The notes under the pieces were generated by a model. The model made no database searches. It had not been told where the DNA came from and saw only the letters and a program-made list of their open reading frames with translations. From contig JARWKL010000002.1 in NCBI GenBank assembly GCA_029961685.1, forward strand, positions 33,386,908 to 33,450,907: a stretch of 64,000 nucleotides of DNA, in the 5' to 3' direction. Position numbers and translations under genes: made by a program. Position 1 is the first letter of the stretch. Every line of letters begins with the position of its first letter. Shown in pieces: positions 21,835-33,907 of this stretch. The DNA is from Aristolochia californica (taxonomy: Eukaryota; Streptophyta; Magnoliopsida; Piperales; Aristolochiaceae).

Positions 21835-22254
21835 TGTCACAAGGTGGAACCCACCATGATCACATGAGGTGACATGATGAGTCATCACACGAGCTAGAAT
21901 CTTTATCACATGAGTTGGAAGATTTGGCAATCTTCCTTGATTAATGTAATCGATTTATCTTCCCTTGATTTATGTAGATTTGGATAATCATGAAGGATGT
22001 AATTAGCGATATTAGAGAGCATATCTTGTCTCTTAATATGTAATTGAAATAGTATAAATAGGGGTATTGGTTGAGGGTTCAATCAAGCTCTCCACTTCTC
22101 AACTCGTGAAGAATCTCTCTCTAGCCTAAACTCTTTTCTCTCTTTTTCTCTTCTCTCCACTCTACTCGAGCTCTCTTTCTCACTCTCTTTGCTCTTTTTC
22201 TTCTCCCTCTCTCGTCTTGCTCGAGGTTTCAATCATGGGGTCCTAAATTCCACA
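21835..22254 (+). mobile_element. LTR (420 bp) with TATA box and adjacent primer site
   Basis: The block runs from TGTCACAAGG to CTAAATTCCACA and is followed directly by TGGTATCAGAGC at 22255-22266. It has a good TATA box, GTATAAATAGGGG (about 22051), and a CT-rich transcribed leader. This layout and the shared tail match the solo LTR at 13524-13942. The second LTR is not found nearby. Confidence 0.8.
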
Positions 22255-22266
22255 TGGTATCAGAGC

Positions 22267-23090
22267 ATCAAATTTAGGATGCCCACAACAAAAGAATGCT
22301 CTAAGAAATTATGATCAAAGTTACTCATAGAAGGCTCTTTGTGAAGCAAGATTGAAGCTTGTGAGATAAGTTTTTCATTCTTGTTATTATTACTTCATAC
22401 TCTTGGTTTTTAGATCTTTAGAAGATGGTTCAGAGATTATGTTATTGTTGTCTTCATCTTATGAAGTTATAGAGATTTATGCTTCTTGGATTAGAAGAAG
22501 TTTACCAAGGCAATTTTGCTGGTTTGCAAGTTCTTTGCTAAAAATCGGTTTATGTTGAGATTTCCTGCATAAAAGTTATAATTTTGTGGGAACAAGATTT
22601 TCCTGATGAAGAAAAATGTTCTTGAGCGTATTATGAGTGGTTTTTTATCCAATGGATTTCAGAAATCTAATTATTTAGATTCCATGCTAAGCTTCTACAT
22701 TACCCGAGATTTTTGAAAACCTCTGCTCGATTTTGTGATTTTTTGGAGAATGTTTTGAGAGCCACGAGTTGGTTGATTGTTCTTGGAAAATCAAGAATAG
22801 AATATTGTATTTTACATAAAAAGAATCAAGCACAAAGTAATAAATGAAGTCACCTTTGAAAGTGTAGTTGACACCAATCCATTTAAAGAAAGATTGTTGT
22901 TTTAAAATTTCTCACAATATCTTATTGATTTGGCCTGATTTTATTTTATTTTAGATCAATCATATATTGCCTAATTCATGAGGAACTGAATCTAAACTGG
23001 TTTATCCCAAGCTGGAGTCAAATATATTTTTGGAAGGATCTTGGAAAGATCTAATTAGGAATCTCTTGAAGACTCACTAGTACTTTTACT
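22267..23090 (+). other. Untranslated interior after the 21835-22254 LTR; no gene
   Basis: The stretch is AT-rich and has no gag or pol similarity that I can see. It probably represents the leader of that element before truncation. Confidence 0.45.
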
Positions 23091-23830
23091 CTACCTCTGC
23101 CTCTACCAAAACCTTTGGCTCAGCCCATTCCTTGATAATCTTACCTCGACCTTGACTAACCATGGTTTATGTCTCAAAAGGATCAGTTATTTTCTTAGTA
23201 TGTTAGGCTGGAATCCAAAGTATTGTTGCACATATGTCCCCAAATGAGGGCTTTGCATATGAACTTAGAATTTCGATATTGGCAACATCCAAGTATGGGT
23301 GTAGATTATCAAGACAAATAGCCCCAACTAATTCCAGTATGGGTGTAGATTATCAAGACAAATAGCCCCAACTAATTCCTCTCTTAGTCGTTCTTGAACA
23401 ATAATGCCAATGGAATAAGGTTGAGCAAGCTTCCACTCTTGCAAGAATCCTCTAAAATAGGTAAAGTACTCATCTAATTACTTTGTATTATAAATGACTT
23501 GAAAAACATCATAGAGCTTTTGAAGGCTATCAATACTAGAATAAAGTTTGAGGCACGTATCCCTTGTGTTTTTTTCAGTTTCAAGGTGGATGACATCATT
23601 AGCCACAAACTCTTTCATATTGTTAATCAACCAATTAATCACCAAAGTGTCTTCTTTAAGCTATTTTTTGTTGTTAGAATCTTATTCATTCAATGAAGGA
23701 GGTGGCTTTATGCGTTTCTCATCTAAGTCATGAGTGATGGCAATTCTCTTCGACCAATTGAGAACAACCCAAATTAGTTGGGACACCTATGAAAGGAATT
23801 GTAGTAACTCTTAAGAAATCATTTTTTTTT
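23090..23830 (-). pseudogene. Copia-type gag fragment, minus strand
   Basis: Minus-strand pieces read LVINWLINNMKEFVANDV, TRDTCLKLYSSIDSLQKLYD and REELVGAICLDNLHP, which resemble the UBN2-type gag of plant Copia elements. Stops and shifts break it, and a 44-bp tandem duplication lies within. No pol is attached, so this is an isolated fragment. Confidence 0.65.
23292..23379. repeat. Perfect 44-bp tandem duplication
   Basis: AGTATGGGTGTAGATTATCA begins identical units at 23292-23335 and 23336-23379 inside the gag fragment. Since 44 is not a multiple of three, the duplication shifts the frame. Confidence 0.92.
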
Positions 23831-24345
23831 CTAAATTCATAGAAAGAAGATGAGTGGTGTAAAAAACATAATTTTAAAACTTTCAAGAACTCAATTCAAT
23901 ACGAGAAGAGAAAATATGGAGAGTGATTCTCATAAATATAGGAATCAGCAAAAGGAAACTTCTAAGAATAAGACTTAAATCAAAAATTTTAGCATGTAAG
24001 AGTCAAAAAGACAAAAGTATATGCAGAATTTGAATTCTCAATGTTAGAATATAAAAGCACGATATTGACTTTTACAAAACTTTTTGATGCCAAAACATAT
24101 TTATGGGATGACTCGCCTTAAGGAAAGCTCTTATATGCACTAGAAGTAGAATCAATGATTGAATTCCATCAAACCCTAAATTAGGGTTTTAATTTTCATA
24201 TGAGATAAAATAACTTAGAAAGTATAAAAATTTAAGGAGAATAAGTCAAAGGGAGTGGTAAAAAATTTCATGACCATAATATATTCCAAATCTGGCCTCT
24301 TTTGAGAAGATTTAAGAGGTTTTCAAAAAATAGAGTTCTTATGGC
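23831..24345. other. AT-rich DNA with no gene
   Basis: Nothing recognisable is seen beyond simple A- and T-rich runs. Confidence 0.6.
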
Positions 24346-25815
24346 AATAACGATGGGGGAGGGGGGGGGGGGGGGGGGGAACAATGGGAGGGGGGAGTTG
24401 AATTGAGTTTTTGCAAATTAAAGTTGAGTGTACTCGATTTGGCTCTCTTTTAAGCCAAGTGTGTGCTCAAATACATGATTAAAAGAATCACCGCAAAGAT
24501 TTGGCTAGATTTTAGTTCTAGCACGCTCTTTTATCTAGAATTCAAGGTCCTAGATGAACTTATAAGTTGAAATGTAAAAATATGAGAATAACAAAACTTT
24601 ACACCCTTTGTTTGATGGAGAGATAACCTTCTCCTTTGAATTCCCCAAGCCTCCAACTTTGACGCATGAAAGAAAAGGATTTGGGGCTTGTATAAAAGTG
24701 AAAAGAGAGAATTAGAGAGGAGTTGATGAAAATACATTTTTCTAAGGATTTTTCAAGAACGAATGCTTTGATCAATATGGGTATGCCAATAAATACTCAT
24801 TGAATTTTCAAAGGCACATTTGGTGGGTTATTTATAAGTTCCCCAAGCCAAACTTACAATTATTTGGCCATTTGTAAGAAGTTGACAACAAAATGATTGA
24901 TCAATGTAAAGGTATGATTGATAAATCTTGTCTAACTGCTATATTTTTTGTCACTCTTTTGACCAGTTGAACAATGGAATGATTGATCATATTTGTTCGT
25001 GGGGTCTGACAAGTTAAGTTGATCAACCTATGCACTTAAATTGATCGATCATGCAATGATCCTACTAGTTGTGCAATACATGAATGATCAATCAATGTCA
25101 AGGGTATGATCGATCATGCATTTTGTCCCTCATTGGCATACTTCTCTATGATCGACCAGTTAGATGGTAGAATCGATCATGCTTTATACTTTTTCAATGC
25201 TTGGATAAGGTTGATAGATCAGTCTATCGAAAATGATTTATCATCTTTATAACACATTCTGGCTAAGTTATGATAGATCGATCAATTACCCCTGATTGAT
25301 CAATCATGCTTTATATTTTCAGCTAGTACACATTTTGGATGATCGATCATTGGCAATGATCAATCATGCCAATGCCAAGTTTATATTCTAGGCTTCAAAG
25401 CATGATGAAATTGTTTCCTAAGTTATTCTAACATGTTTGTGAGTAGGTATGCATCCATGAAACATGTTATGAATACAACATATCTTATAGCTCCAAAATT
25501 TTCAATTGTACCTCAAGTTGAAGAATTGAGACTACTCTCTTACATAAATAGAGTTCTTGAGATTTACTAGATTACTTAGGCTCTAATCTTCAATTCTTCA
25601 TTTCTTCCCATGTAGGTGTTTCTTCAAGATGACTTCACACATATGTGGAGTTTAAGGTCTTGAGATTCTTGTGCCGGTTCTTTTGCATAAACCATGATGT
25701 TTTGTGTCTCTTGAAGGAAATGCATCTGAAATGCTAAATTTGTAATTTTTAGATCAATTAACTTTTGTTATCATCAAAATATAGATGAAAGTCAACACTC
25801 GGTCAACATGGGGGA
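24346..25815 (+). repeat. Dispersed repeat family A, copy 3
   Basis: It begins with a G-run and GGGGGGAGTTGAATTGAG, passes CTCTTTTATCTAGAATTCAA and TTACACCC, then a GATCGATCA array at about 24890-25390. It then has CTAAGTTATTCTAACATG and ends TTTGTTATCATCAAAA, GTCAAC, CGGTCAACATGG. Order and orientation are the same as in copy 1 (8165-9465), so the unit is about 1.3-1.5 kb. No coding sequence was found. Confidence 0.6.
24355..24379. repeat. Poly-G tract
   Basis: A run of 24 G residues interrupted by one A lies at the start of family A copy 3. Its length is likely to be unreliable. Confidence 0.9.
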
Positions 25816-26065
25816 TTCCAAAAAACATTAAAAATAAGAAACTCAAATTGAACCTTTAGGAACTCAAGGAGAGATTCTAAAAACACATGGATTATGAATA
25901 CTAATCTTCATTGAGAGATTTCTCAAAAAAAAACTCAAACTTTTGGAAAACCCTTGGTTGAATTACAACTTTTGGTTGCTTCCTTATATGGCACATGAGT
26001 TTTGAGTTCCTCTAGAATTTCATGGAAAAATCTGATCAACTTCAAATTGAACCCTTAGAATCCCT

Positions 26066-26412
26066 ACTCTAATACCATGTTGAATTCTAGGGTTTCATAG
26101 TCATTAGGGAAGAAAAAGAAGAAGAAGAATAAGGAAGAGAAGAAGAGAGAAAAGAGCAAGATAGGGAGTAATAAACCAAGAGGATAAAGAGAACTTCAGA
26201 GTATGTTGAGGAGCTCCCCCTAAGGCCCAGAATGAGGACAAGCTCCTATAGCATATATTTATATTATGGGGTTAGTTATACATTACATGTATGTCTTTAA
26301 GGTTTCTTATGAATAATGCAAGAGAACCAAAGTAACTAACTGAAGATAACAAGTTCACATGACATGTTGTACTCATTTCCTCAACCCACGTAAGGGTACA
26401 TTTTTTAGACTC
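26066..26412 (-). mobile_element. LTR with primer site, related to the LTR at 738-1054
   Basis: The minus strand shows TGGTATTAGAGT at 26066-26077 next to an LTR end that reads TGTTGAATTCTAGGGTTT on the plus strand, closely like 738-755. A GA-rich tract follows. The far end is less certain: CTCCCCCTTAGG at about 26410 looks like the complement of a polypurine tract, placing the border near 26412. CATTTCCTCAACCCAC plus AAGGGTACATTTTTTAGACT occurs twice here (about 26367-26411 and 26431-26470). Confidence 0.5.
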
Positions 26413-26470
26413 CCCCTTAGGTTGTTTTATTCATTTCCTCAACCCACTTAAGGGTACATTTTTTAGACTC

Positions 26471-27240
26471 ACTACTATAGATGAGTTTTGGTTATGGGCA
26501 TTGATGGGGAAGATCAAACTTGGTTTCACCTACGTTGTTTTGCTTAGGACGATCGACGTGGCCAACAATGTTCAGGCTTATGGTTTACCATTAGGGATAA
26601 TCATTACTATGATTATGGTATGTAAGGGTATGGACTTTGATCTGGAGGTCTTCTCCCAAAGTAATTGGTCATTGGAGAAGTGAAGGTGGGCAAGTTTGGT
26701 TCGAGAAGGTCCGTGGAGAATGGATCCCCAAGCATATCCGAGGAAAGGTACCCCAAGAGGTGGAGTGCTCGGTGGATAAGCCTGGTTCTCATAGGGACCA
26801 GACCGACTAGTTTGCATTTATGAAAAAACAAGAGAGGTGAGAGGTTTTCTTAGCTCGAATCGGCTGACTTGGTTAAAAGATGACGTGCATGAGCTAAAGG
26901 AAGACTAGAAAGAGAAAAGAAGCTCAGATGGAATTGAAGACTTCTCAGGCATGGATGGACGAACTTTTACACACCATCCTCGCTTGTGTTAACTCTTACA
27001 CCACCACCACGTCCACTTGATGCATGGAGTCTAGGCTCCATAGTTGTTTTGTCTAGGTTGACATATTGTATTTAATTTCTTTTTCAATACTTTGTACTTG
27101 ATGTCTTGTAATCATATTTCATCATAATGCAATGAAAATCTTTTTGATAATCTTTCTCTCACTATAATTTTTTGTTTTATCTTAATGAATAATAAAAAAA
27201 GGGGAGATAAATAAGCATACTTTAAGGGAGAGTAAAATTT
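26471..27240. other. Unassigned DNA, no gene supported
   Basis: Short frames on both strands (26501-26683, 26578-26831) resemble no family that I recognise. The GC content is somewhat higher at 26640-26950 than around it. It may be part of an unrecognised element. Confidence 0.4.
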
Positions 27241-27760
27241 GAAAACTTTCAACTACATCCTTTATGATCAATCTTACACTTAGTTCCATGATCGATCAAA
27301 TAAAAAACAACAAACCTTCAGCATAAATCATAATTGATCATATTGTATGCTGACAGGCAAGTTTAGAAAGCATGATTGATCATACACCTAGTTACATGAT
27401 CGCTCATACGAAAACAACAAACCCTCAACATAAAGCATGATGTGCTTTATAGTTTGTTGACCGGCAAGCTCAGAAAGCATGACCGATTAACCCCCTTGGA
27501 CATGATCTATCATACAGGATGTTGCAGGCAGAATTTATAAAGCATGAGTGACCAGCCTATGTAAGCATTATCGATCAACCAAGGCCAATGTATAAACCAT
27601 GATTGATGCACATACAGTAGTATGATTGATCATTCGTTTAGCAAACACTTTGATCAATGCTATGATCGACTATAGCAACTCCAAAATATAGTTGTGGGAC
27701 GAGCAATTGATCGATCAAGGAAAGTTATGATTGATCATCCCTTCTATGTAGTGTTTGTAC
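27241..27760 (-). repeat. Family A GATCGATCA array, inverted copy
   Basis: Words such as AAAGCATGATTGATCATAC and ATAAAGCATGA are the reverse complements of the TGATCGATCATGCTTTAT words in copies 0, 1 and 3. The flanking family blocks are not clear here, so only the array is assigned. Confidence 0.5.
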
Positions 27761-29868
27761 AAATATCTAAAATGGCTAGTTTCATAAAAAAAAAAGTTAT
27801 ATATAGGGGCTCAAACTTAATCCTGAACAATTAGCAAACTTAAGCTTTCAAGAAAAATATGTTTGGATTGTACCCTTTTATAAGAGAAAATCCTGATTCC
27901 TGCCATATCCTTTCAAATCTCCTTGTTCTTGGCATTCCTAATTCCTTCAAAGCTCCAAACACATCATTATTTGTGCCTAAAGTGCTGAAAACTTCAAAAT
28001 ACTATGCATGTGACTATCTTTCAAAAGAAGGTTTAAGTTTTTCGATTTATCTTTTGAATTTTTCACATTTTTCAAAAGATTTTTTGGAACCTTCAATTCT
28101 AGAAGGGAGTTACCCACTAGAGATAAAATCTAGTTCTTTGAGAATATTTTTGGGAGAAATTGGGAAGTGTAATTGGGTATTACACAGCTTGTTCAGAATA
28201 TCTTTTATAATTTTTTGCTAATAGACATATTAGTGAATTTTTCCTGAGTAAAGGTTCTAGGACTGTTATTACCACTAAGGGAACATCAAAAACAAAAAAA
28301 AATTGGCCTCTTGTTTGTTATGTGCATCTTTATGTAGTTTCTCAAATTTATTTGAACATCAAGCACTTCATTTTTAATTGTCATTCTCAATTCACCCTTG
28401 TCTTGAGACGCCAACTGGGCCTACAAAATCATCACGAGTTTGCAACAAATAGAAATTTTGCTTCAAATCTGTTAAATTCCCTTAAAGTCGTAAGGGAACT
28501 TGCACCAAGTAAGCATTTTGCCACAATTGTGTTGTTGTCCCTCTCAATGCCTCAAACTACAAGTTTAGCTTGAATCCCTACCATATTTCAATAGTAAAGT
28601 AGCAACAAGTTATTATCTTAGCAAACTACTTTCCGTACCATCTTAGGAGTCGTTGCCGAAATCCAAATCCAAATTTCCTTATCAAGCATCAAGTACAGAC
28701 TAGATATAAAACCTGTGTCAGTCAACCATGGGAGGTTCCAAGTCACTACACAAACAATTCAAGGCTCAAATCAAGTTCACATGTCAAGATCCAATTAGAG
28801 AACCAAACCAGATATAGGACCTCATATAACTGAATTCTTGTAATTTTCCTTGTATTTGCAATCACATCGTTTCTTGAACCAGGTCTCTTTGTTCGTCGAC
28901 ATCAATATAAGGTATTATAGGTATTTAGAATCAACTATTCTATATATCATTTATTACCTATTAATCAGACAATAGAATGAGCAATCAGGTAAATAAAAGT
29001 AATAAAAATTAAAAAATCAAAATTTTATAAAACAAATCATATAATTTTATACACAAAAGAACATAAACAATGTTATTCTAATGTACTACAAAATCCTTTA
29101 AAAAATACGCTTTAACCATGTTCTATCTCTAATATATACTCACTCAAATAAAATTTATTGAACTACTCTTATGTATAATCTGTTAATTGAGTAACCAAGT
29201 ACGAAATAACCCTTATCAATTTCCCCTCCATTTAATAAACGATAAACCAGTAATTCTGAATACCAGATCATGTAAAAAAAATTGTTCCCTGTTTTTTTTT
29301 TCTGTTTAATAAACGATAAAATAAAAATTGTATAAACAGGTAAAATTGACACCCCTACTCCATAAAATTCATGTCAAGATAAAGGTTTCTCGATGCCGGA
29401 TTTCTCTTAAAAGCACATGCATATTTTAAAATTTTAAATAATCCGTCTTAAGCATGTTTCACATGTTCTGATCCAATTCTTACATAATTTTAAATAATGC
29501 ATGATTTATTTCTTCAGTATACTACAGGGATTTCATAAACATTTTTTATTCACATTTTTAATATCGCATGTCCTTAAAATTTTCTCAGCATGCTTACTTT
29601 CCATTTTCCTGATGAACTATTACTGTCTCACCCGAGTTTTTTAATATTGCTCGGACACTTGTTTTCCCCCACAATCATTTGGGCGAAAGTACAGAAAAGA
29701 TGGGCTCTCCCATATTCGCATTTACTTTGAGATTCAGTGGGATAAAAAAGATAACAGTCAAAAAACTTTAAAATCACCATCACCACCCTCTAACAAATAT
29801 TAAAGTTCTTTGACCTTTAGAACCAGAATGAGACTGAAGAAAGATACCTGATAAATACTAGGATGAGC
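27761..29868. other. AT-rich DNA; one unrecognised 120-codon frame
   Basis: A plus frame at 27859-28221 (MFGLYPFIRENPDSC at its start) is rich in Phe, Ser and Leu and matches no family I know. Another lies at 28322-28573. Both may be chance. The rest is AT-rich; 28,900-29,360 has repeated short AT words such as TTAATAAACGATAAA at 29232 and 29306. The last few hundred bases form the 3' flank of TAF9. Confidence 0.45.
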
Positions 29869-30912
29869 TTATCTAGGACGCTTTGCCGCAAGGGGGAAAG
29901 ATACCCTTTGAGGCGGTTGTTGCTGATCTAGTTTTCGCTCTTCTGGAACATTTGCATTTGTGTTTACCCCCTCTTCATCCTCTGTTTCTTCAACTGTTGG
30001 GCTCGACTGTTTTCTTGGAATAGCTAGTTGGTAGTTGGGGCTGATCAATGTATCCTGTTCGGGTGGGAGGGGGATTCCGGGACCTCCAATAGATTTAGGC
30101 AAAGGAATTTTGTTCCTGTTCCTGGCAAGTTCCAAAAGTACCTGAATAGGAGACCACAAACTTTCCGTCAGCACCACTTATATTATAAAAGTACAGTACA
30201 TTTAGTCTTAGCAAGAAATGAGTTCATAGCATGGAACAGAAGCGGGACTGCTCGATTTCAGGTTCAAATCGGAGGCAAGCCAGCAGGTGATGTAAGCAAA
30301 CTCAAAACAAACGAAACTAACCAAAAGAAAAAAAAACTAAAAGCATAGGGGTTCACATATCTAGAGAGCAGGGGTTCCAGATCATCCTCTAGAAATCAAG
30401 AATTCTTTTAGTTAAACAGTTAATACTGCCCAGGATAACAAGAAATGTTTTCACACTAGTGAGAAGAAAATTTTGTTAGGGGTCAACCATAGCTCTTCAT
30501 CAAATTCACAACTGATTTGTTCATGGCATCAGAGCCAGGTTCAGCCTGGGACCAGAGGTTTATTGGCCCACAACTGATGTGTCCCTACTCGTACACAAGA
30601 TTCTCTGTTAGGCAAGATCGAGGAAGATACAAAGTAAAGTTTGAGTACCTCCCGAGGTGGTGGCTGCGAGAAGCTGCAATTGACCTTGGTCTGGATGGCA
30701 AGCTTGACATCATCACAATCAATAGCAGGCTTGCCAGCATGCTCTGAATACACTTGTGCATCTGTCAATATGTCAACAACATAACGGTACCACAGCTCCA
30801 AGAATTGATGGATTACACGCGGCTCATACTCACGTATTCCCATTGACTTGAGTAATGACTTCACAATCTTCGCATCTCTAGGCAGCTCATCATCTCCCTC
30901 TTCCTTCACCAT
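29869..30912 (-). CDS. TAF9: TFIID/SAGA subunit TAF9, two coding exons
   Basis: TAF9 pairs with TAF6 through a histone fold in TFIID and in SAGA-type coactivators, helping RNA polymerase II initiation in the nucleus. Exon 1 is 30912-30649 (88 codons) and exon 2 is 30141-29869 (90 codons plus stop), joined across a 507-bp GT-AG intron in phase 0 (PPPRE|VLLELA), giving 178 residues; the Arabidopsis protein is about this size. The histone fold occupies about residues 11-80, with [33 protein letters not shown] and [14 protein letters not shown]. The conserved tail has [24 protein letters not shown] and finally [13 protein letters not shown]. The ATG at 30912 is chosen because the frame upstream has only a GTG at 30927, in a GGTGAG context. 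The acidic low-complexity region (about 125-160) is variable in the family. Confidence 0.95.
30142..30648 (-). other. Intron of TAF9
   Basis: It opens GTACTC and closes ATTCAG on the minus strand. It has no coding content. Confidence 0.88.
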
Positions 30913-30927
30913 CTTTCCCTCACTCAC

Positions 30928-31960
30928 CTTGGTTTTCTGTTTCTAATCGCCCTTCCAATGTCGCTGTGGCTGCCCTTCCCTTGCAGAGTTTACACCCAAG
31001 GAAGTTGCATTTCAATTGCTATCTAAGTTTTCTCTCAAAAGACAACCCTTTTTCAATAGCAATTTTTTTTTTCAAATTTAAAAATCATTAAAAAGAAGAA
31101 AACAACTAATAACAATGCAGAACACGAGTAAGACCGTAGCCAATTTTTATCTTTCCAGTAATATAAGGACTCAGGTAACACATTGTTCATTGAGATGAAT
31201 GACAGTCCAGTGTTAGAGTTGGTTTTGTGAAGCAATCAGCCAAAACACATTTTCATTTTTACATTATTTTAAAAAAAAAAAAACTTTAATAAAAAGGACA
31301 AAAACAAGACAAAATATTGAGCAAAAGATGCTCCAAATTTTCACCAAAATAAACCTCAACGAGTTAAAGCAATTTCGTTTAGAACCTTATCACATGCTCC
31401 TAGAACTGAATTTTCCATCAGATCCTAGCCATATACTAACTATCAATAGAACTTTTTTTGAGGACAGAACTGTATGAATACAATTAAACTAGCTCTTCCT
31501 GAACTAAAAACGACTAGCCAAGGTAAGAGCTCCAGCTGCCAGTTAAGAGAAAACTGACTAAATAAAGAGGCACTTCATTGCAGACATTCTCAATACAAAA
31601 AAGCAACCTTTAGGAAGACAATATATGACTAATACAAAACCCTAATAAAATAATCATAAAGAAATCTCTTATCTGATTATGATGAAAACAACAACTACAA
31701 GAAGGTTGTGGAGCTTCCAAATGAGGACAGATACACATCTAGTATTTATGAGGTTCTTTCTTCTCTTTCCTTCAAGAAGCCTATGAGCTGCATCCGATTA
31801 CATCTTCTTGCCCTTTTAAGTGTTTGCATGTTTCTTTCTTGCCTCTGCTTGTTTGTTCTTCTCTTCCTTTTTCATGTTTGTTTTATCCTTTTTTGGGCCC
31901 TTTGTATGTTCTCTGTGGTTACAATTTCAATGCAGTCTTAGAGGAAAAAAAACATACATA
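30928..31960. other. TAF9 upstream region or 5' UTR intron; no other gene
   Basis: Minus-strand AG sites just upstream of the start codon (about 30945-30955) could be acceptors for a 5' UTR intron. Between 31050 and 31960 the sequence is AT-rich with no recognised gene; a plus frame at 31708-31941 is rich in Phe, Leu and Cys and looks like chance. Confidence 0.4.
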
Positions 31961-32158
31961 ATTCTTTATATGTTTCCTGGAACCATACTCTCCATTCTGC
32001 CAATAGCGTAGCTGATGTGCTTGTTAAAAAAGGGGTTTCCCATCCTTCCCTATTGATAGGAGGCTCATTTCCTCTTGTACCTTAATGTACTCCTAGTATT
32101 TATATTATTTCCTCAGTAACAAAGCTACTTCACCATTTCAAATATATATATATATAAA
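31960..32158 (+). mobile_element. LINE 3' end fragment (RNase H tail)
   Basis: Plus-strand translation near 31976-32085 reads SWNHTLHSANSVADVLVKK and GVSHPS, the end of the RNase H domain of plant L1-type LINEs (NSVAD.L.K.GV). It closes with an AT-repeat tail (about 32140-32156). Only the last 40-odd codons remain. Confidence 0.6.
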
Positions 32159-32407
32159 ATAATTTCAATGCAAATCTATCCATATCTGCTGATACATATC
32201 TATTGATGTACTCTAGAAAATGAGACATGCTTGCAGTATTCCATTACAAATACATAAGGACCCATTTTTAAGGGTTTCATAGTTTTCCATTCATTTGCAT
32301 CTACTTAGACATGAAGAGACCAATAAGTCGCCCATAAGTATTCAATAGGCTAGCCCATCCCATTATCACTCTGATTTCCACTTTCAAATATAGATGAATA
32401 GACACCC

Positions 32408-32738
32408 TGTTAAGGAATAGTCCCACATAGATTAGTGAGTACAAAAATCTTGAGTTTATTAGCTGGGAAAGAGGTTTCCTAAGTTGGCTAGTCATTTTGG
32501 GATGGGCCTTGGACCCAACTTCATATGGTATTAGAGCAGGCACTCATATGTGGGCCTACACCTAAACTATCCACTTGTAGAGCCACAAAAGAGGGCCAAC
32601 GGCCTACTCGTGAGGGGGAGTGTTAAGGAATAATCTCACATGGATTAGTGAGTACAAAGATCTTGAGTTTATTAGCTAGGAAAGAGGTTCCCTAAGTTGG
32701 CTAGTCATTTTGGGATGGGCCTTAGACCCAACTTCACA
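32408..32738 (+). mobile_element. Complete 331-bp TRIM/SMART-like LTR retrotransposon (family T, copy T1)
   Basis: Two 118-bp LTRs (32408-32525 and 32621-32738) enclose only 95 bp. The left LTR is followed at once by the primer site TGGTATTAGAGC (32526-32537) and the right one is preceded by the polypurine tract GTGAGGGGGAG (32610-32620). CACCC flanks it on both sides (32403-32407 and 32739-32743), a perfect 5-bp target duplication. LTRs start TGTTAAGGAATA and end ACTTCACA (left copy ACTTCATA). It has no coding sequence, so its movement needs proteins from another element. Confidence 0.95.
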
Positions 32739-32743
32739 CACCC

Positions 32744-33907
32744 ATTTACCACTTGAATTAGCAATAAAAATTTAAAATACATATTGTAAATATAATGTGA
32801 CAAACAATTTCAAATTATAAAAAGCTTTAAATTAAAAGATGTTTCTAGCACTAAATATATTGAAACCAATAATAGTCACCTAAAATTTGCTACACTTACT
32901 AATAGCCCATGACTACAATTGTGGATCAGAAACCACATAGACTAAGTAGCAATCCAATGCTTATACACAGATTCAGCTCCTCCAATGCCAACATTCACAA
33001 AAAGGCATTTAGACCAAGTAGCATTTTGCCAGTGCTCACTGACAGGATCAAGGGTTTCAGGTCTATCCGTCAAAGTAAAATTAAAAGTTAAATGTTTGGC
33101 TCAATGAGGGAAATTAGTCTGTGTAATTTTAGTAGATTTAAGGCCCTGAAGCTTAATTTTAGGATATTTAAATATGGGTATATGTTGGATTTTAATTGTA
33201 GTGTTTGTTTTTTTTTTTTTTAGGTTGTTTAGGATATTTCATTAGTGCTGCCTCTAGATGAGCCTCATCATGTGTTAATTCTAGGTCCACTAAATCTCAG
33301 CCTTTAGTTTTTAGTTATCACAGCGCTTTAATATGTGCCTTTTACATATTAAGATTAGTGGCCAATTTATTTTATTCATCTATAAAGTCATAAGTCTCTT
33401 GTAATCAAATCAACTCATGAAAAAAGAACTACAGCAATTTGCTTTTGGCATTTGGTGTGAATCTTGTGGGAAGCAATTTCCAAAATAAAAAAGCCTAAGC
33501 CTTCCTTCTCTCCTCTCTATCTTAAACTCTCTTCTCTAACTTCCTTTCTTTCTCTTTCTTAAATTTCTTACTTCATCTTTATTCACTCTCTGATTATCTT
33601 TCCCTTATTTGTAAAAAACCAATTAGAGGTTACTAAAGCAGTAATGGTAGAGCATTCAATAGAAATCACTTTAGTACATTACCATAGCAAGTTACTATAG
33701 AGCAAACCTAAACTTTAAGGTTAGTTTTCCTTGCTCTTTGCAGCACTATGTTTCTAACTGCAACATCCTTTTTCTCATTCACACTTCGTTTTATCAGTTT
33801 TTGTCCACCTTTATTTCTAAAGGTTTGGTAATTACAAGCAAATTGGGACAGACCTAGCACATCCAACCTCTAAACCTTATCCTCACTAAAATAAAAAAAC
33901 TTTTCAA
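32744..33907. other. No gene; AT-rich DNA with a CT-rich stretch
   Basis: There is no gene between the TRIM and the LINE. A long T run lies at about 33211-33222 and a CT-rich, leader-like stretch at 33495-33605 follows a TATA-like run, which could be an unassigned LTR. No termini could be fixed. Confidence 0.45.

Noticed and set aside
27859..28221. 120-codon plus frame as a protein gene
   Set aside because: No family resemblance, AT-rich codons and no splice or promoter context; left as unassigned.
30925..30927. GTG as the TAF9 start
   Set aside because: Plant nuclear genes start at ATG; the in-frame ATG at 30912 leaves the conserved acidic N-terminus intact.
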